Assembly (NCBI GenBank): GCA_016842085.1
Contig: JAEVEX010000050.1
Span: 1 to 35,752 of the forward strand
From: Candidatus Thermoflexus tengchongensis
GTDB lineage: Bacteria; Chloroflexota; Anaerolineae; Thermoflexales; Thermoflexaceae
Direction: 5' to 3'
DNA: 35,752 nucleotides
This document shows, piece by piece, positions 23,207 through 32,130 of the stretch (the stretch's first letter is position 1; every line of letters begins with the position of its first letter). The position numbers and the translations under genes are program-made. The notes below the pieces were generated by a model, which worked only from the letters and a program-made list of their open reading frames with translations, made no database searches and was not told the origin of the DNA.

Positions 23207-24061
23207 ATGGAACCCGTCATCATCGAACTCTATCACATTCGAATGCAGCGAAAAGAGGCGATCGGGATCATCCAGCTCGACCGGCCGGATCGCTTCAATG
23301 CCCTGGATGTCGCGATGGCTCGGGATCTCCGGAAGGCCGCCCTTCAATTCGCCCGCGACCCGGAGGTCCGCTGTGTGATCCTCACCGGAACCGACCGGGT
23401 TTTCTGCAGCGGGGCGGATCTGAAATATGTTCGAGAGCGGGAGCATCCAGAGGACTTCTCATATTTGCAGCCGGAGGCCCGCGAGATCGAGGGGGGCTAT
23501 GGGCGCAGCTTCAAGGAGATCCTGGAATACCTGCACAGCACGATCTCCGAGATCCGGCGCGCGCCCAAACCGTTCATCGCGGCGGTCAAGGGGGTGGCCG
23601 CCGCCGGGGGCCTGGGCCTGGCCATGGCCTGCGATCTGGTCTTCGCCTCCGATCGGGCCAGCTTCGAGTGGGCTTATTCCAAGACCAGCCTCACCGGGGC
23701 GGAGAGCACCACCTTCATCCTCCCCCGCCTTATCGGCCTGCGGCGGACCATGGAGCTGGTCTTTCTGAATCCGCGCCTCAGCGCCCAGCAGGCCCTGGAG
23801 TGGGGCCTCATCAACGGGATCTTTCCTTTCGAGACCTTCGATCAGGAGGTGGAGGCCATCGCCCACCGTCTGGCGCGCGGGCCCACCCGGGCGTGGGCGA
23901 TCACCAAGGCCCTTATCAACGAGGCGCTGGGGATCGATCGTCTGGATCCCCATATGGCGAAAGAGCTGCGGTGTCTCGTGGAGATCGCCGAGACGCCGGA
24001 TTTCGCAGAAGGCCTGGCCGCTTTCTTTGAAAAGCGGGAACCTCATTTCCGGGGAGCGTAA
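23207..24061 (+). CDS. Enoyl-CoA hydratase/isomerase (crotonase) family protein
   Basis: This 284-residue crotonase-fold protein has the CoA-binding and oxyanion-hole signature: VFCSGADLKYV and, about residue 130, AVKGVAAAGGLGLAMACDL. The later motif TTFILPRLIGLRRTMELVF and the C-terminal helices also fit. At the positions of the two catalytic glutamates of enoyl-CoA hydratase my alignment gives non-acidic residues; an E in TGAESTT lies close by. It may therefore act as an isomerase or another crotonase activity. The ATG at 23207 has GGAGAG 8 bases upstream. It ends 5 bases before hypE, so the two are co-translated, an unusual partner for a maturation gene. Confidence 0.88.
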   Translation: MEPVIIELYHIRMQRKEAIGIIQLDRPDRFNALDVAMARDLRKAALQFARDPEVRCVILTGTDRVFCSGADLKYVREREHPEDFSYLQPEAREIEGGYGRSFKEILEYLHSTISEIRRAPKPFIAAVKGVAAAGGLGLAMACDLVFASDRASFEWAYSKTSLTGAESTTFILPRLIGLRRTMELVFLNPRLSAQQALEWGLINGIFPFETFDQEVEAIAHRLARGPTRAWAITKALINEALGIDRLDPHMAKELRCLVEIAETPDFAEGLAAFFEKREPHFRGA

Positions 24062-24066
24062 AACCC

Positions 24067-25119
24067 ATGGCGACCACAGAGAGCCTGGGGGCCTGTCCCA
24101 TCCCGCCCCTTTCTTATCGCACCGTGCTGCTGGGGCACGGCAGCGGGGGACGGCTGATGCACGAGCTGATCGAGAAAGTGTTCCGCCCCCTCCTCCTGCC
24201 GCCCGAAACCCGGGTGTTGAACGACGCCGCCGTCCTGAACATAAACGGATTGCGCCTCGCCTTCACCACCGACGCCTTCGTGGTGGATCCCATTGTGTTC
24301 CCCGGTGGGGATATCGGCCGGCTGGCGGTGAACGGGACCATCAACGATCTGGCCGTCAGCGGGGCCCGACCGCTCTTCCTGAGCGCAGCTTTTATCCTGG
24401 AGGAAGGATTGCCGATCGATACGCTGTGCCAGATCGTGGACTCCATGCGCCGGGCCGCTGAGGAGGCAGGGGTTCCTATCGTCACCGGGGACACCAAGGT
24501 GGTGAATCGGGGGAAGGCGGACAAGATGTTCATCACCACCACGGGCATCGGGGTGGTGGAATACGAGGGGACGCTGTCGGCCGATCAGGCGCGGCCCGGG
24601 GATCTGGTGCTGCTGAACGGGCCGATCGCGGCCCACGGCATCGCGGTGATGCTGGCCCGCGAGCAGATCGAATTTGAGCAACCCGTTCGCTCCGATACCG
24701 CCCCGCTCCACACACTGGTAGCCGCCATGCTCCGGGCCAGCCCCCGCATCCGCTGCATGCGCGATGCGACCCGGGGCGGCCTGGCCAGCGCCTTGAACGA
24801 AATCGCGATGAGCTCCCGGGTGGGCATCCATCTTTATGAGGATCGCATCCCGATCCAGGATGAGGTAAAAGGCGCCTGCGAGATCCTGGGCCTGGATCCC
24901 CTCCACGTGGCCAACGAGGGGAAGCTCATCGCCATCGTCGCCCGGGAGGATGGGGAACGGGTGCTGGAGGCCATGCGCGCCCACCCCCTGGGCCAGGAGG
25001 CGGCCATCATCGGAGAGGTAGTCGAGGATCCCCGACACCTCGTCCTCCTCCGCACCCGGGTCGGCGGCTTCCGGGTGGTCAGTATGCTGGCCGGCGAACA
25101 GCTCCCCCGGATCTGCTGA
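24067..25119 (+). CDS. hypE: Hydrogenase maturation protein HypE
   Basis: HypE dehydrates the carbamoyl group placed by HypF on its C-terminal cysteine to make the thiocyanate from which HypD takes cyanide. The 350-residue protein ends in PRIC with that Cys as the very last residue. It has the PurM/AIR-synthase-like motifs GHGSGGRLM, VLNDAAVLN, NGTINDLAVSGARPLFLS, TGDTKVVNRG and RDATRGGLASALNE. It starts 5 bases after the crotonase stop, with GGGGAG inside the end of that gene as ribosome binding site. It is separated from hypABFCD by the cassette region. Confidence 0.96.
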   Translation: MATTESLGACPIPPLSYRTVLLGHGSGGRLMHELIEKVFRPLLLPPETRVLNDAAVLNINGLRLAFTTDAFVVDPIVFPGGDIGRLAVNGTINDLAVSGARPLFLSAAFILEEGLPIDTLCQIVDSMRRAAEEAGVPIVTGDTKVVNRGKADKMFITTTGIGVVEYEGTLSADQARPGDLVLLNGPIAAHGIAVMLAREQIEFEQPVRSDTAPLHTLVAAMLRASPRIRCMRDATRGGLASALNEIAMSSRVGIHLYEDRIPIQDEVKGACEILGLDPLHVANEGKLIAIVAREDGERVLEAMRAHPLGQEAAIIGEVVEDPRHLVLLRTRVGGFRVVSMLAGEQLPRIC

Positions 25120-25130
25120 GCCCGGACCGG

Positions 25131-25150
25131 ATTGTGAATAATATCACAAT
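25131..25150 (+). promoter_or_regulatory. CRP/FNR-family binding site upstream of the hydrogenase operon
   Basis: ATTGTGA (25131-25137) and TCACAAT (25144-25150) are perfect 7-bp arms around 6 bases, matching the TGTGA-N6-TCACA pattern of CRP-type regulators (an FNR site would favour TTGAT). It lies 11 bases after hypE and 122 bases before the hydrogenase beta subunit. A possible -10, CATAAT at 25194-25199, would place the centre about 65 bases upstream of the start, a position compatible with class I activation. Confidence 0.7.
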
Positions 25151-25271
25151 ATAGGATGCCCGACTCTCACTGGCATGGTTGCTTCGCATAAAACATAATG
25201 GAGAGTGAAACCGCTCGCCCGAGCGCGCTTCTGGAACGAGGCCCGGTTCCCCGCTGAAGGGAGGAAACGCG

Positions 25272-26423
25272 ATGGCCGATCCCGAGGTTCGGATCCCCGC
25301 CCCCGGCTCCCTCTGGCGAATGGAGAAGGCGCAGCTGCAGACCCTGCTGGAGGCCCTCGCGCAGCAGGGCTACACGATCATCGGCCCGCGGATCCAGGAG
25401 GGGGCCATTGTCTACGATGAAATCCGTCAGATCTCGGATCTCCCCATCGGATGGACGGACGAACAGGATGGGGGCTACTACCGTCTGAAACGCCGGGAGG
25501 ATGAGGCCTTCTTCGGGTATGCGGTGGGCCCGCATTCCTGGAAGCGATTCCTCCATCCCCCCGTGTTCTCCCTGGGCCAGGCCCGCCGCAACGGCCAGGG
25601 CTTCGAATGGATCCCGCCCGCGGATCCTCCGCCGCGCTATGCGTTTCTGGGCGTTCGGGCCTGCGAGCTCCACGCCATCGCCATCCTGGATCGGGTGTTC
25701 ATGGGTGGCCCGTATGTGGACCCGGTTTATCGGGCCCGCCGCGAGGCGCTCTTCCTGATCGCCGTCCAGTGCACCACCGCCGGCGGAACCTGCTTCTGCG
25801 CCTCTATGGGCACCGGCCCCAAAGCCCCGCCCGGCGCCGATCTGATCCTCACGGAGCTTCCAGATGCCTTTGTGGTCGAGATCGGGACCGAACGCGGAGC
25901 GGCTCTTATGGCGGGGGTTCCCTGCACGCCCGCCACGGAAGCCGATCGCGCGGCGGTCGAAGCCCGTCTGGAAGAGACGGCCCGCTCTATGGGTCGACAG
26001 CTGGACACCGCCGATCTCCCCGCCCTGCTCTACCGCAATCTGGAGCATCCCCGCTGGGAGGAGGTCGCCCAGCGCTGCCTGACCTGCGGAAACTGCACCA
26101 TGGTCTGCCCCACCTGTTTCTGCTTCACCATCGAGGATCTCAGCGATCTGGCCGGAACCCGGGCGGAGCGGGTGCGCCGCTGGGATTCCTGCTTCACCAC
26201 CGCCTTCACCTACACCGCCGGGCACCCGATCCGCCAGAGCGCGAAGGCCCGCTATCGCCAGTGGCTGACCCACAAGCTGGCCTCCTGGTGGGATCAATTC
26301 GGAACCTCCGGCTGCGTGGGTTGCGGGCGCTGCATTACGTGGTGCCCGGTGGGCATTGACCTGACGGAGGAAGTCCGGGCGATCCGGGAAACGGACGGAG
26401 CCATGGCCAGCGAGAGGAGGTGA
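25272..26423 (+). CDS. hydB: Group 3b [NiFe] hydrogenase beta subunit (4Fe-4S protein, HydB-like)
   Basis: This electron-transfer subunit links the hydrogenase module to the flavin subunit, as in the sulfhydrogenase HydBGDA. It has 383 residues. The N-terminal part includes [18 protein letters not shown] and [12 protein letters not shown], typical of the HydB/Asr beta family. Two ferredoxin-type clusters follow: [16 protein letters not shown] (about 269-284) and [16 protein letters not shown] (about 348-363). GGAGG lies 8 bases before the ATG. It is the first gene of the structural operon and is followed after 4 bases by the cyclic-nucleotide-binding gene. Confidence 0.92.
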   Translation: MADPEVRIPAPGSLWRMEKAQLQTLLEALAQQGYTIIGPRIQEGAIVYDEIRQISDLPIGWTDEQDGGYYRLKRREDEAFFGYAVGPHSWKRFLHPPVFSLGQARRNGQGFEWIPPADPPPRYAFLGVRACELHAIAILDRVFMGGPYVDPVYRARREALFLIAVQCTTAGGTCFCASMGTGPKAPPGADLILTELPDAFVVEIGTERGAALMAGVPCTPATEADRAAVEARLEETARSMGRQLDTADLPALLYRNLEHPRWEEVAQRCLTCGNCTMVCPTCFCFTIEDLSDLAGTRAERVRRWDSCFTTAFTYTAGHPIRQSAKARYRQWLTHKLASWWDQFGTSGCVGCGRCITWCPVGIDLTEEVRAIRETDGAMASERR

Positions 26424-26427
26424 GCCG

Positions 26428-26907
26428 ATGTCGAAAGCCGAGATCCTAAAAGCGCTTCGCCAGCATCCCTTCACCCACGATATGGAGGAGGCCTGGAAGG
26501 AAAGCCTGGCGGAGATCGCCCAGCTGCAGACCTACGCCCCGGATACGCTGCTCCTGCGGGAGGGCCGGGCGGCGGACGCCTTCTTCCTGATTGTAGATGG
26601 CCTGGTGGCCATCGAGATGTTCATCCCGGGGCAGGGCGCCATCCGCCTGCAGACCGTGAGCGCCGGAGAGATCGTGGGCTGGTCATGGGCCCTTCCCCCT
26701 TACCGATGGGAATTCGATGCCCGGGCCCTGGTGGAGACCACCGCCGTGGTCCTGGATGCCGCTCCGCTGCGGGCCCGGATGAGTCAGGACTGCGCCCTCG
26801 CCGCCTGGATCCTGAGCCGGCTGCTCGCGGTGGTCGCCGGGCGGCTCAAGGCCGCCCGCCTGCAACTCCTGGACCTCTACGCGCCGCCGGAGAGGAGGCC
26901 TGCATGA
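26428..26907 (+). CDS. Cyclic nucleotide-binding domain protein lacking a DNA-binding domain
   Basis: This 159-residue protein is little more than one cNMP-binding (CRP-like) domain: a helical start, then the beta roll with [20 protein letters not shown] and [20 protein letters not shown], and a long C-terminal dimer helix ([17 protein letters not shown]). CRP and FNR proteins go on with a helix-turn-helix for ~70 residues; here the protein ends, and its stop overlaps the gamma-subunit start by 4 bases. It is therefore probably not a transcription factor but a sensor or partner of the hydrogenase, possibly modulating its activity (inference). The phosphate-binding segment differs from the canonical RxA motif, so the ligand may not be cAMP. 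Confidence 0.85.
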   Translation: MSKAEILKALRQHPFTHDMEEAWKESLAEIAQLQTYAPDTLLLREGRAADAFFLIVDGLVAIEMFIPGQGAIRLQTVSAGEIVGWSWALPPYRWEFDARALVETTAVVLDAAPLRARMSQDCALAAWILSRLLAVVAGRLKAARLQLLDLYAPPERRPA

Positions 26908-27758
26908 TCCCCCAGGCCATATCCCGTGCTCCGGATCTCTTTCTCCCCCGCCCCTTTCAGATCACGGGCGTCCGTCGGGAGACGCCCGACACCGTCACAC
27001 TGCGCCTGCGCTCCCTTCAAGGGGATCCCTTCTCTTTTCAGCCCGGCCAGTTCAATATGCTCTATCTCTTCGGGGTCGGCGAGGTTCCCATCTCCATCAG
27101 CGGTGTTCATCCGAAGACCCGGGATCTGGAACACACGGTGCGGGCGGTGGGATCGGTCACCCGGGCGCTGGTGCGTCTTCGCAAGGGGCACATCGTGGGC
27201 CTGCGAGGGCCGTTCGGGCGCGGCTGGCCCCTTGAGGAGGCCCGCGGTCGTGACATCCTGATCCTGGCCGGAGGGATCGGGCTGGCCCCGCTGCGGCCCG
27301 TCCTGCAATCCCTGATGGCCCACCGCCGGGATTACGAGCAGATCGTTCTGCTGTATGGAGCGCGGACGCCGGCGGATCTCCTCTACCCGACGGAGCTGGA
27401 GCGCTGGCGCGGGCGTCTGGATCTCCAGGTTTTCATCACGGTGGATCGGGGCGATGAGGCCTGGCGCGGACATATCGGCGTGGTCACGACGCTGCTGCCC
27501 ATGGCCGAACGGTTCCTGGACCTGCGACAGGCCATCATCCTGATGTGCGGCCCGGAGGTGATGATGCGGGTGGCCGCCCGGGAGCTGGAAAACCGGGGGG
27601 CCTCGCCGGAACAGATTTTCCTTTCGCTGGAACGGAACATGAAGTGCGCGGTGGGCTTCTGTGGTCATTGTCAGTTCGGCCCTGCCTTCATTTGCCGGGA
27701 TGGCCCCGTGTTTCCCCTCTCGCAGGTCCGCTCGCTGCTGGAGGTGCGTGAGCTTTAG
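26904..27758 (+). CDS. hydG: Group 3b [NiFe] hydrogenase gamma subunit (FAD/NAD(P)-binding, HydG-like)
   Basis: This 284-residue flavoprotein exchanges electrons with NAD(P)H. It has the ferredoxin-reductase fold: the FAD-binding LRSLQGDPFSFQPGQFNMLY and VPISIS, the Rossmann region DILILAGGIGLAPLRPV, and the NAD(P) end MCGPEVMM. A C-terminal [2Fe-2S] site is formed by cysteines in NMKCAVGFCGHCQFGPAFIC. This is the same architecture as sulfhydrogenase gamma and dihydroorotate dehydrogenase electron-transfer subunits; the operon context makes it hydrogenase. The ATGA overlap couples it to the cyclic-nucleotide-binding protein. Confidence 0.93.
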   Translation: MIPQAISRAPDLFLPRPFQITGVRRETPDTVTLRLRSLQGDPFSFQPGQFNMLYLFGVGEVPISISGVHPKTRDLEHTVRAVGSVTRALVRLRKGHIVGLRGPFGRGWPLEEARGRDILILAGGIGLAPLRPVLQSLMAHRRDYEQIVLLYGARTPADLLYPTELERWRGRLDLQVFITVDRGDEAWRGHIGVVTTLLPMAERFLDLRQAIILMCGPEVMMRVAARELENRGASPEQIFLSLERNMKCAVGFCGHCQFGPAFICRDGPVFPLSQVRSLLEVREL

Positions 27759-27848
27759 AGGAGAGGATGGGACACAGGGCATAAGCCATGACGATAAACA
27801 GGGGGCGCACACAGCCCGTCACCGACCCGGGATCCGGAGGCACAACCG

Positions 27849-28652
27849 ATGGCACGACGTCGCAAACCCAAGCTGGCGGTCTGGAAGTTTGCCTCATGCG
27901 ATGGCTGTCAGCTCACCCTTCTGGATTGTGAGGAGGAGCTGCTGACCCTGGCCGGCGAGGTGGAGATCGCCTACTTCCTGGAGGCCTCGCGGGCAGTGGT
28001 GCGGGGGCCCTACGATCTCTCCCTGGTGGAGGGCAGCATCTCCACCCCGGAACAGGTGGATCAGATCCGGGAGATCCGACGGCAGAGCCGCTTCCTGGTC
28101 ACCATCGGGGCCTGCGCCACGGCCGGCGGGATCCAGGCCCTTCGGAACTTCGCGGATGTGCGCGGTTTCCTGGATCTGGTCTACGCCCGCCCGGAATATA
28201 TCAAGACGCTGGAGAAATCCCTGCCCGCCTCGGCCTATGTGCCGGTCGATTTCGAGCTTCGGGGCTGCCCCATCGGGAAGGGGCCCCTGCTGGAGCTGAT
28301 CAGCGCCTTCCTGAACGGTCGACGGCCCAACATCCCCAACCATAGCGTGTGCATCGAGTGCAAACGCCGCGGGATCGTATGTGTGATGGTCGCTCAGGGG
28401 ATCCCGTGTCTGGGGCCGGTCACCCAGGCGGGATGCGGCGCGCTGTGTCCCGCTTACCGGCGGGGCTGCTACGGTTGCTTCGGCCCGATGGAAACGCCCA
28501 ACCCGGCCAGCCTGGGGGACTGGTTGCTGGCCCATGGGATGACCTCCCCGGATCTGGTGCGGCTGTTCCGGACCTTCAACGCGTATGCCCCTGCTTTTCG
28601 GGAGGCAGGAGACCGCTATGCCGAAGCCGCGAACCCTGACCGTTCGAGTTGA
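27849..28652 (+). CDS. hydD: Group 3b [NiFe] hydrogenase small subunit (delta, HydD-like)
   Basis: This 267-residue small subunit carries the Fe-S chain from the active site to the beta subunit. The proximal cluster starts with C17 and C20 in [13 protein letters not shown], with further ligands in IGACATAGG and [10 protein letters not shown]. The C-terminal part adds cysteines for extra clusters ([32 protein letters not shown]). There is no twin-arginine signal, so the enzyme is cytoplasmic. GGAGG precedes the ATG; 90 bases separate it from hydG. Its end overlaps the large subunit by 35 bases. Confidence 0.94.
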   Translation: MARRRKPKLAVWKFASCDGCQLTLLDCEEELLTLAGEVEIAYFLEASRAVVRGPYDLSLVEGSISTPEQVDQIREIRRQSRFLVTIGACATAGGIQALRNFADVRGFLDLVYARPEYIKTLEKSLPASAYVPVDFELRGCPIGKGPLLELISAFLNGRRPNIPNHSVCIECKRRGIVCVMVAQGIPCLGPVTQAGCGALCPAYRRGCYGCFGPMETPNPASLGDWLLAHGMTSPDLVRLFRTFNAYAPAFREAGDRYAEAANPDRSS

Positions 28653-29916
28653 GGCCCTGGCCCGGGTGGAAGGCGAGGGCGCCCTGCACGTCCGGGTGCG
28701 GAACGGGCAGGTGCACGAGCTCCGCCTGGAGATCTATGAGCCGCCCCGCTTTTTCGAGGCCTTTCTGCGGGGGCGGCGTTTCGAGGAAGCGCCGGATTTC
28801 ACCGCTCGCATCTGTGGCATCTGCCCGGTGGCCTATCAGATGAGCGCATGCAATGCCATCGAAAGCCTGTTCGGGCTTTCGGTGAAAGGCCCCCTCCGGG
28901 ATCTTCGCCTCTTGCTCTACTACGGCGAATGGATCGAAAGCCATGCGCTTCATATGTTCCTCCTGCACTTGCCGGATTTCCTCGGCTACGAGAGCGCGCT
29001 CCATATGGCCCGGGATCATCCAGAGTGGGTGCAAAAGGGACTGCAGATCAAAAAGGCCGGGAACGATCTGATGGCCCGGATTGGGGGGCGGGAGATCCAT
29101 CCGATCAACGTGCGGGTGGGCGGATTCTACTCCGTGCCCGCTCGTCGGGCGCTCCTGGAGCATCGGGACGGGCTGGCCCGCGCCCGCGATTTCATGATCG
29201 AGGCCCTGCGCTGGATGGCCGGGCTGGAGTTCCCGGATTTCGAGGAGGATTATGAATTCGTGGCCCTCCATCATCCGGAGGAATATGCCATCCTCGAGGG
29301 CCAGATTCATTCCAGCAAAGGCCTTCTCATCCCGGTCTCCGGATTCGAGGAGGTCTTCGAGGAACTCCAGGTGCCTTACAGCAACGCCCTGCATTCCATC
29401 ATCCGGGGGCGAGGCAGCTATATGGTCGGCCCGCTGGCCCGCTTCAACCTGAATTTCCACCAGCTCTCCCCGCTGGCCTGGGAGGTGGCCACCGCCATCG
29501 GTCTGACCCCCCCGGTGCGCAACCCCTTCCGCAGCCTCCTCGTCCGCGGGATCGAGGTGGTTCACGCCTGCGAGGAAGCCCTGCGCCTCATCGATCGCTA
29601 CGAGCCGCCAGACCATCCCTTCGAGCCCTTCGAGATCCGGGCAGGGATGGGGTTCGGAGCCAGCGAGGCCCCCCGGGGGATCCTGTATCATCGTTATCAG
29701 ATCAATACCGAAGGCCTGATCGAAGACGCGAAGATCGTTCCGCCCACCGCGCAGAACCAGCGGCGCATCGAGGACGATCTGCGGAAGCTGGTGCCGCACC
29801 TGCTGGCTCTGCCCAAAGATCAGATCACCTGGCGCTGTGAGCAGGCCATCCGGAACTACGATCCCTGCATCTCCTGCGCCACGCACTTCCTGCGCCTGGA
29901 GATCGAGAAGGAATGA
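28618..29916 (+). CDS. hydA: Group 3b [NiFe] hydrogenase large subunit (alpha, HydA-like)
   Basis: This is the catalytic subunit with the NiFe centre, 432 residues. The L1 motif RICGIC supplies C66 and C69, and the L2 motif DPCISCATH supplies C417 and C420. Nine residues (FLRLEIEKE) follow H423 and would be removed by the maturation protease encoded next. The RVEGEG start motif is also present. AGGAG lies 7 bases before the ATG at 28618. L1 and L2 as RICGIC and DPCxxCxTH, together with the HydB/G/D neighbours, support a bidirectional NAD(P)-linked group 3b enzyme. Confidence 0.95.
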   Translation: MPKPRTLTVRVEALARVEGEGALHVRVRNGQVHELRLEIYEPPRFFEAFLRGRRFEEAPDFTARICGICPVAYQMSACNAIESLFGLSVKGPLRDLRLLLYYGEWIESHALHMFLLHLPDFLGYESALHMARDHPEWVQKGLQIKKAGNDLMARIGGREIHPINVRVGGFYSVPARRALLEHRDGLARARDFMIEALRWMAGLEFPDFEEDYEFVALHHPEEYAILEGQIHSSKGLLIPVSGFEEVFEELQVPYSNALHSIIRGRGSYMVGPLARFNLNFHQLSPLAWEVATAIGLTPPVRNPFRSLLVRGIEVVHACEEALRLIDRYEPPDHPFEPFEIRAGMGFGASEAPRGILYHRYQINTEGLIEDAKIVPPTAQNQRRIEDDLRKLVPHLLALPKDQITWRCEQAIRNYDPCISCATHFLRLEIEKE

Positions 29917-30407
29917 GGCAGGCGCCGCGCTGGGTCCTTATCGGCCTGGGTCACCCGATGCGGCGGGACGACGGGGTGGGGTTGTGGGTGGCCGCCCAGC
30001 TCCAGGCCCGGAGCGGGCCCGGCGGCGCAGTCATTCCCCTGGGGGTTCCTGATCCGGTGGCGCTGGCCCGGGCGTGGGCAGGGGCGGAGATCGCCTGGAT
30101 CGTCGATGCGGTAGCCGCCAGCGCCCCTCCGGGAACGCTTCTCCGGATTCGTGGGGATCGCCTTTTGGAGGACCCTCGCCCCCGGCGCTACTCCATCCAT
30201 GGGCTCTCTCTGGGAGAGGCCCTCGCCCTCGCCCGAGCCCTGGGGCCGTTCCCCCCATGCCTGGTTCTTTACGGGATCGTCGGCGAGGATTTTGGATTTG
30301 GGGAGAGGCTCTCCCCGGCGGTGGAAGCCAGCGCCCGCCGCCTGGTCCGCCGGCTGGGGTGCATGATCGCCTGGCTGGAAAAACACAACGAATTCCATCC
30401 TGGATGA
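29913..30407 (+). CDS. Hydrogenase maturation protease
   Basis: This 164-residue endopeptidase of the HycI/HybD family trims the C-terminus of the large subunit after nickel insertion. The N-terminal [19 protein letters not shown] corresponds to the family's GxGNxxxxDDGxG motif, with His replacing the usual Asn. IVDAV holds the second metal ligand Asp and the [11 protein letters not shown] segment the His. It starts by an ATGA overlap with the large-subunit stop, so the substrate is almost certainly that subunit. It closes the hydrogenase operon; a methyltransferase gene begins 15 bases later. Confidence 0.92.
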   Translation: MRQAPRWVLIGLGHPMRRDDGVGLWVAAQLQARSGPGGAVIPLGVPDPVALARAWAGAEIAWIVDAVAASAPPGTLLRIRGDRLLEDPRPRRYSIHGLSLGEALALARALGPFPPCLVLYGIVGEDFGFGERLSPAVEASARRLVRRLGCMIAWLEKHNEFHPG

Positions 30408-30422
30408 GATCATCTCCCACAA

Positions 30423-31178
30423 ATGGAACGCCTGGATCATCTCTTCTTTCACCCCGAGCGCCTGGAACGCATCGCCCGGATGGAATCGGAGCACTTCTGG
30501 TTCGTCGGGCGTCGCTCCATCCTCCAGCGCTGGCTGAGGCGCATCGTCCTCCCAGCGGAGGACCTGATTCTGGATGCAGGCTGTGGAACCGGGTGGACGG
30601 TCCGCTGGCTGGCTGATCAGGGTTTCCACGTGATGGGCGTGGATTTGCTGCCGGATGGCATGAGAGATTTAAAGGCCCGGGCCCCTTCCCTGGCTCTGGT
30701 TCAGGGCGACGCCCGACGGCTGCCTCTTCGCGCGGGCAGTGTATCCGTGGTCCTGCTGCTGGACGTTCTGGAGCATCTTGAGGATCATGAGGCACTGTGG
30801 GAAGCGCGGCGCGTGTTGAAGTCCGGCGGATGGGTGCTCCTGTCCGTCCCTGCTTTCCCGTGGCTCTGGAGTGCCCGGGATCGGGAGGCCGGGCATCGCC
30901 GGCGTTATACGCCGGCGATGCTTCGAAACCGCCTGAGGGAAGCAGGGTTTCGTATCGTGGACATGCGGTTTTATATGTTCCTGCTCTTCCCGATGATTCT
31001 GGCAAGCCGATGGGTTGGGCGCTATCGCCCGGGATTTCAGAGGTTCGAGGAGCGCCCTTCCCTCTGGTTGAACCGCCTGTTGCTCCAGGTGATACGCCTG
31101 GAAGTCGCTCTGGGGCGCTGGATACGATGGCCCTGGGGCTCAACCCTGCTCGTGCTGGCGCGCAAGGAGCCTCTTTGA
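30423..31178 (+). CDS. Class I SAM-dependent methyltransferase
   Basis: This 251-residue enzyme has the SAM-binding motif LILDAGCGTGWTVRWLADQG (about residues 44-63), the acidic VMGVDLLP, VQGDARRLPL, and LLLDVLEHLEDHEAL, all typical of Methyltransf_11/25. The C-terminal part is hydrophobic and basic (FYMFLLFPMILASRW), a feature of methyltransferases in surface-polysaccharide clusters that act near the membrane. The substrate is unknown. It follows the hydrogenase protease by 15 bases without its own clear promoter and seems to start the glycan-type gene set. Confidence 0.88.
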   Translation: MERLDHLFFHPERLERIARMESEHFWFVGRRSILQRWLRRIVLPAEDLILDAGCGTGWTVRWLADQGFHVMGVDLLPDGMRDLKARAPSLALVQGDARRLPLRAGSVSVVLLLDVLEHLEDHEALWEARRVLKSGGWVLLSVPAFPWLWSARDREAGHRRRYTPAMLRNRLREAGFRIVDMRFYMFLLFPMILASRWVGRYRPGFQRFEERPSLWLNRLLLQVIRLEVALGRWIRWPWGSTLLVLARKEPL

Positions 31179-31266
31179 TGGAGCCGGAACACCGGTCGGG
31201 CAGGGCATCGAGTCAGGTGGATGAATCTGCAGGGCAACCCTGCCCCCCATCAAAGGCCGGCACACG

Positions 31267-32130
31267 ATGGATGGAATCGCACAGCCCATGGGGAGTTTCG
31301 ATCTTTTCCTGTTCTCCACCGATTCGGATCTGATCCGCCTGGCGGTGGCGGGTGGAGTAGCTGGCGTGGTGGTGGATTGGGAGCACATTGGCAAAGCGGA
31401 ACGCCAGGCCGGCTTCGACACCCAGATCAACCATGACACCCTGGAGGATCTGCGACGGGTTCGCGCCTGCACGACTGCCCGCGTCCTGTGCCGGATCAAC
31501 GCCTTTGGCCCGTGGACCCGAGAGGAGATCGAGGCCGCTGTGCAGGCCGGCACCGACGAGATCATGCTCCCCATGGTCCGCTCCGCAGTGGAGGTGGAGC
31601 ATGTCCTGGAATGGATCGGGGGACGATGTGGGCTCGGGATCCTGATCGAAACGCGAGAGGCCGTGAACCTGTGCGAGTGCCTGGCGAGACTTCCCCTCAC
31701 CCGGGTTTACCTCGGCCTGCATGATCTGGCTATTGAGCGGCGAACGCCCAACCCGTTCCGGGCCATCTCCGATGGGATCGTGGAGCGGGTCCGGTCTGCC
31801 TTCCAGATCCCCTTCGGCTTCGCAGGGCTGACCCTTCCCGATCGCGGCTTTCCCATCCCCTGCCGTCTGCTGATCGCGGAGATGGCCCGGCTGGGCTGTT
31901 CGTTCTCGTTCCTGCGGCGTTCCTTTCTCCGGGATATCGTGGGTCGGGATCCGCGGGTGGAGATCCCCCGGATCCTGGAAGCGCTGCGGGAGGCTTTCCA
32001 ACAACCGCCCCCTGTGTGGGAGGCTTCGCATCGAGAGCTCCTGCGCGCCATTGAGGAAGCGGATGCGTTCTTTTCAAACCGCAACCGGATCATGAGCTCA
32101 TGGCCGATCTCCAGGGCACGCCTATCCTGA
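31267..32130 (+). CDS. HpcH/HpaI aldolase family protein
   Basis: This 287-residue protein has the TIM-barrel signature of class II HpcH/HpaI aldolases: AGVVVDWEHIGK at the N-terminus, RVLCRINAFG, EIMLPMVRSAVEVEHVLEWI (the PMVR and metal-site region), LGILIETREAVN with the metal-ligand Glu, and YLGLHDLAI. Members cleave or form 2-oxo acids with aldehydes; the substrate cannot be predicted. The beginning is shorter and the end longer than usual, with about 40 extra residues. A start at ATG 31288 is possible; neither has a strong ribosome binding site. It overlaps the next gene by 31 bases. Confidence 0.78.
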   Translation: MDGIAQPMGSFDLFLFSTDSDLIRLAVAGGVAGVVVDWEHIGKAERQAGFDTQINHDTLEDLRRVRACTTARVLCRINAFGPWTREEIEAAVQAGTDEIMLPMVRSAVEVEHVLEWIGGRCGLGILIETREAVNLCECLARLPLTRVYLGLHDLAIERRTPNPFRAISDGIVERVRSAFQIPFGFAGLTLPDRGFPIPCRLLIAEMARLGCSFSFLRRSFLRDIVGRDPRVEIPRILEALREAFQQPPPVWEASHRELLRAIEEADAFFSNRNRIMSSWPISRARLS

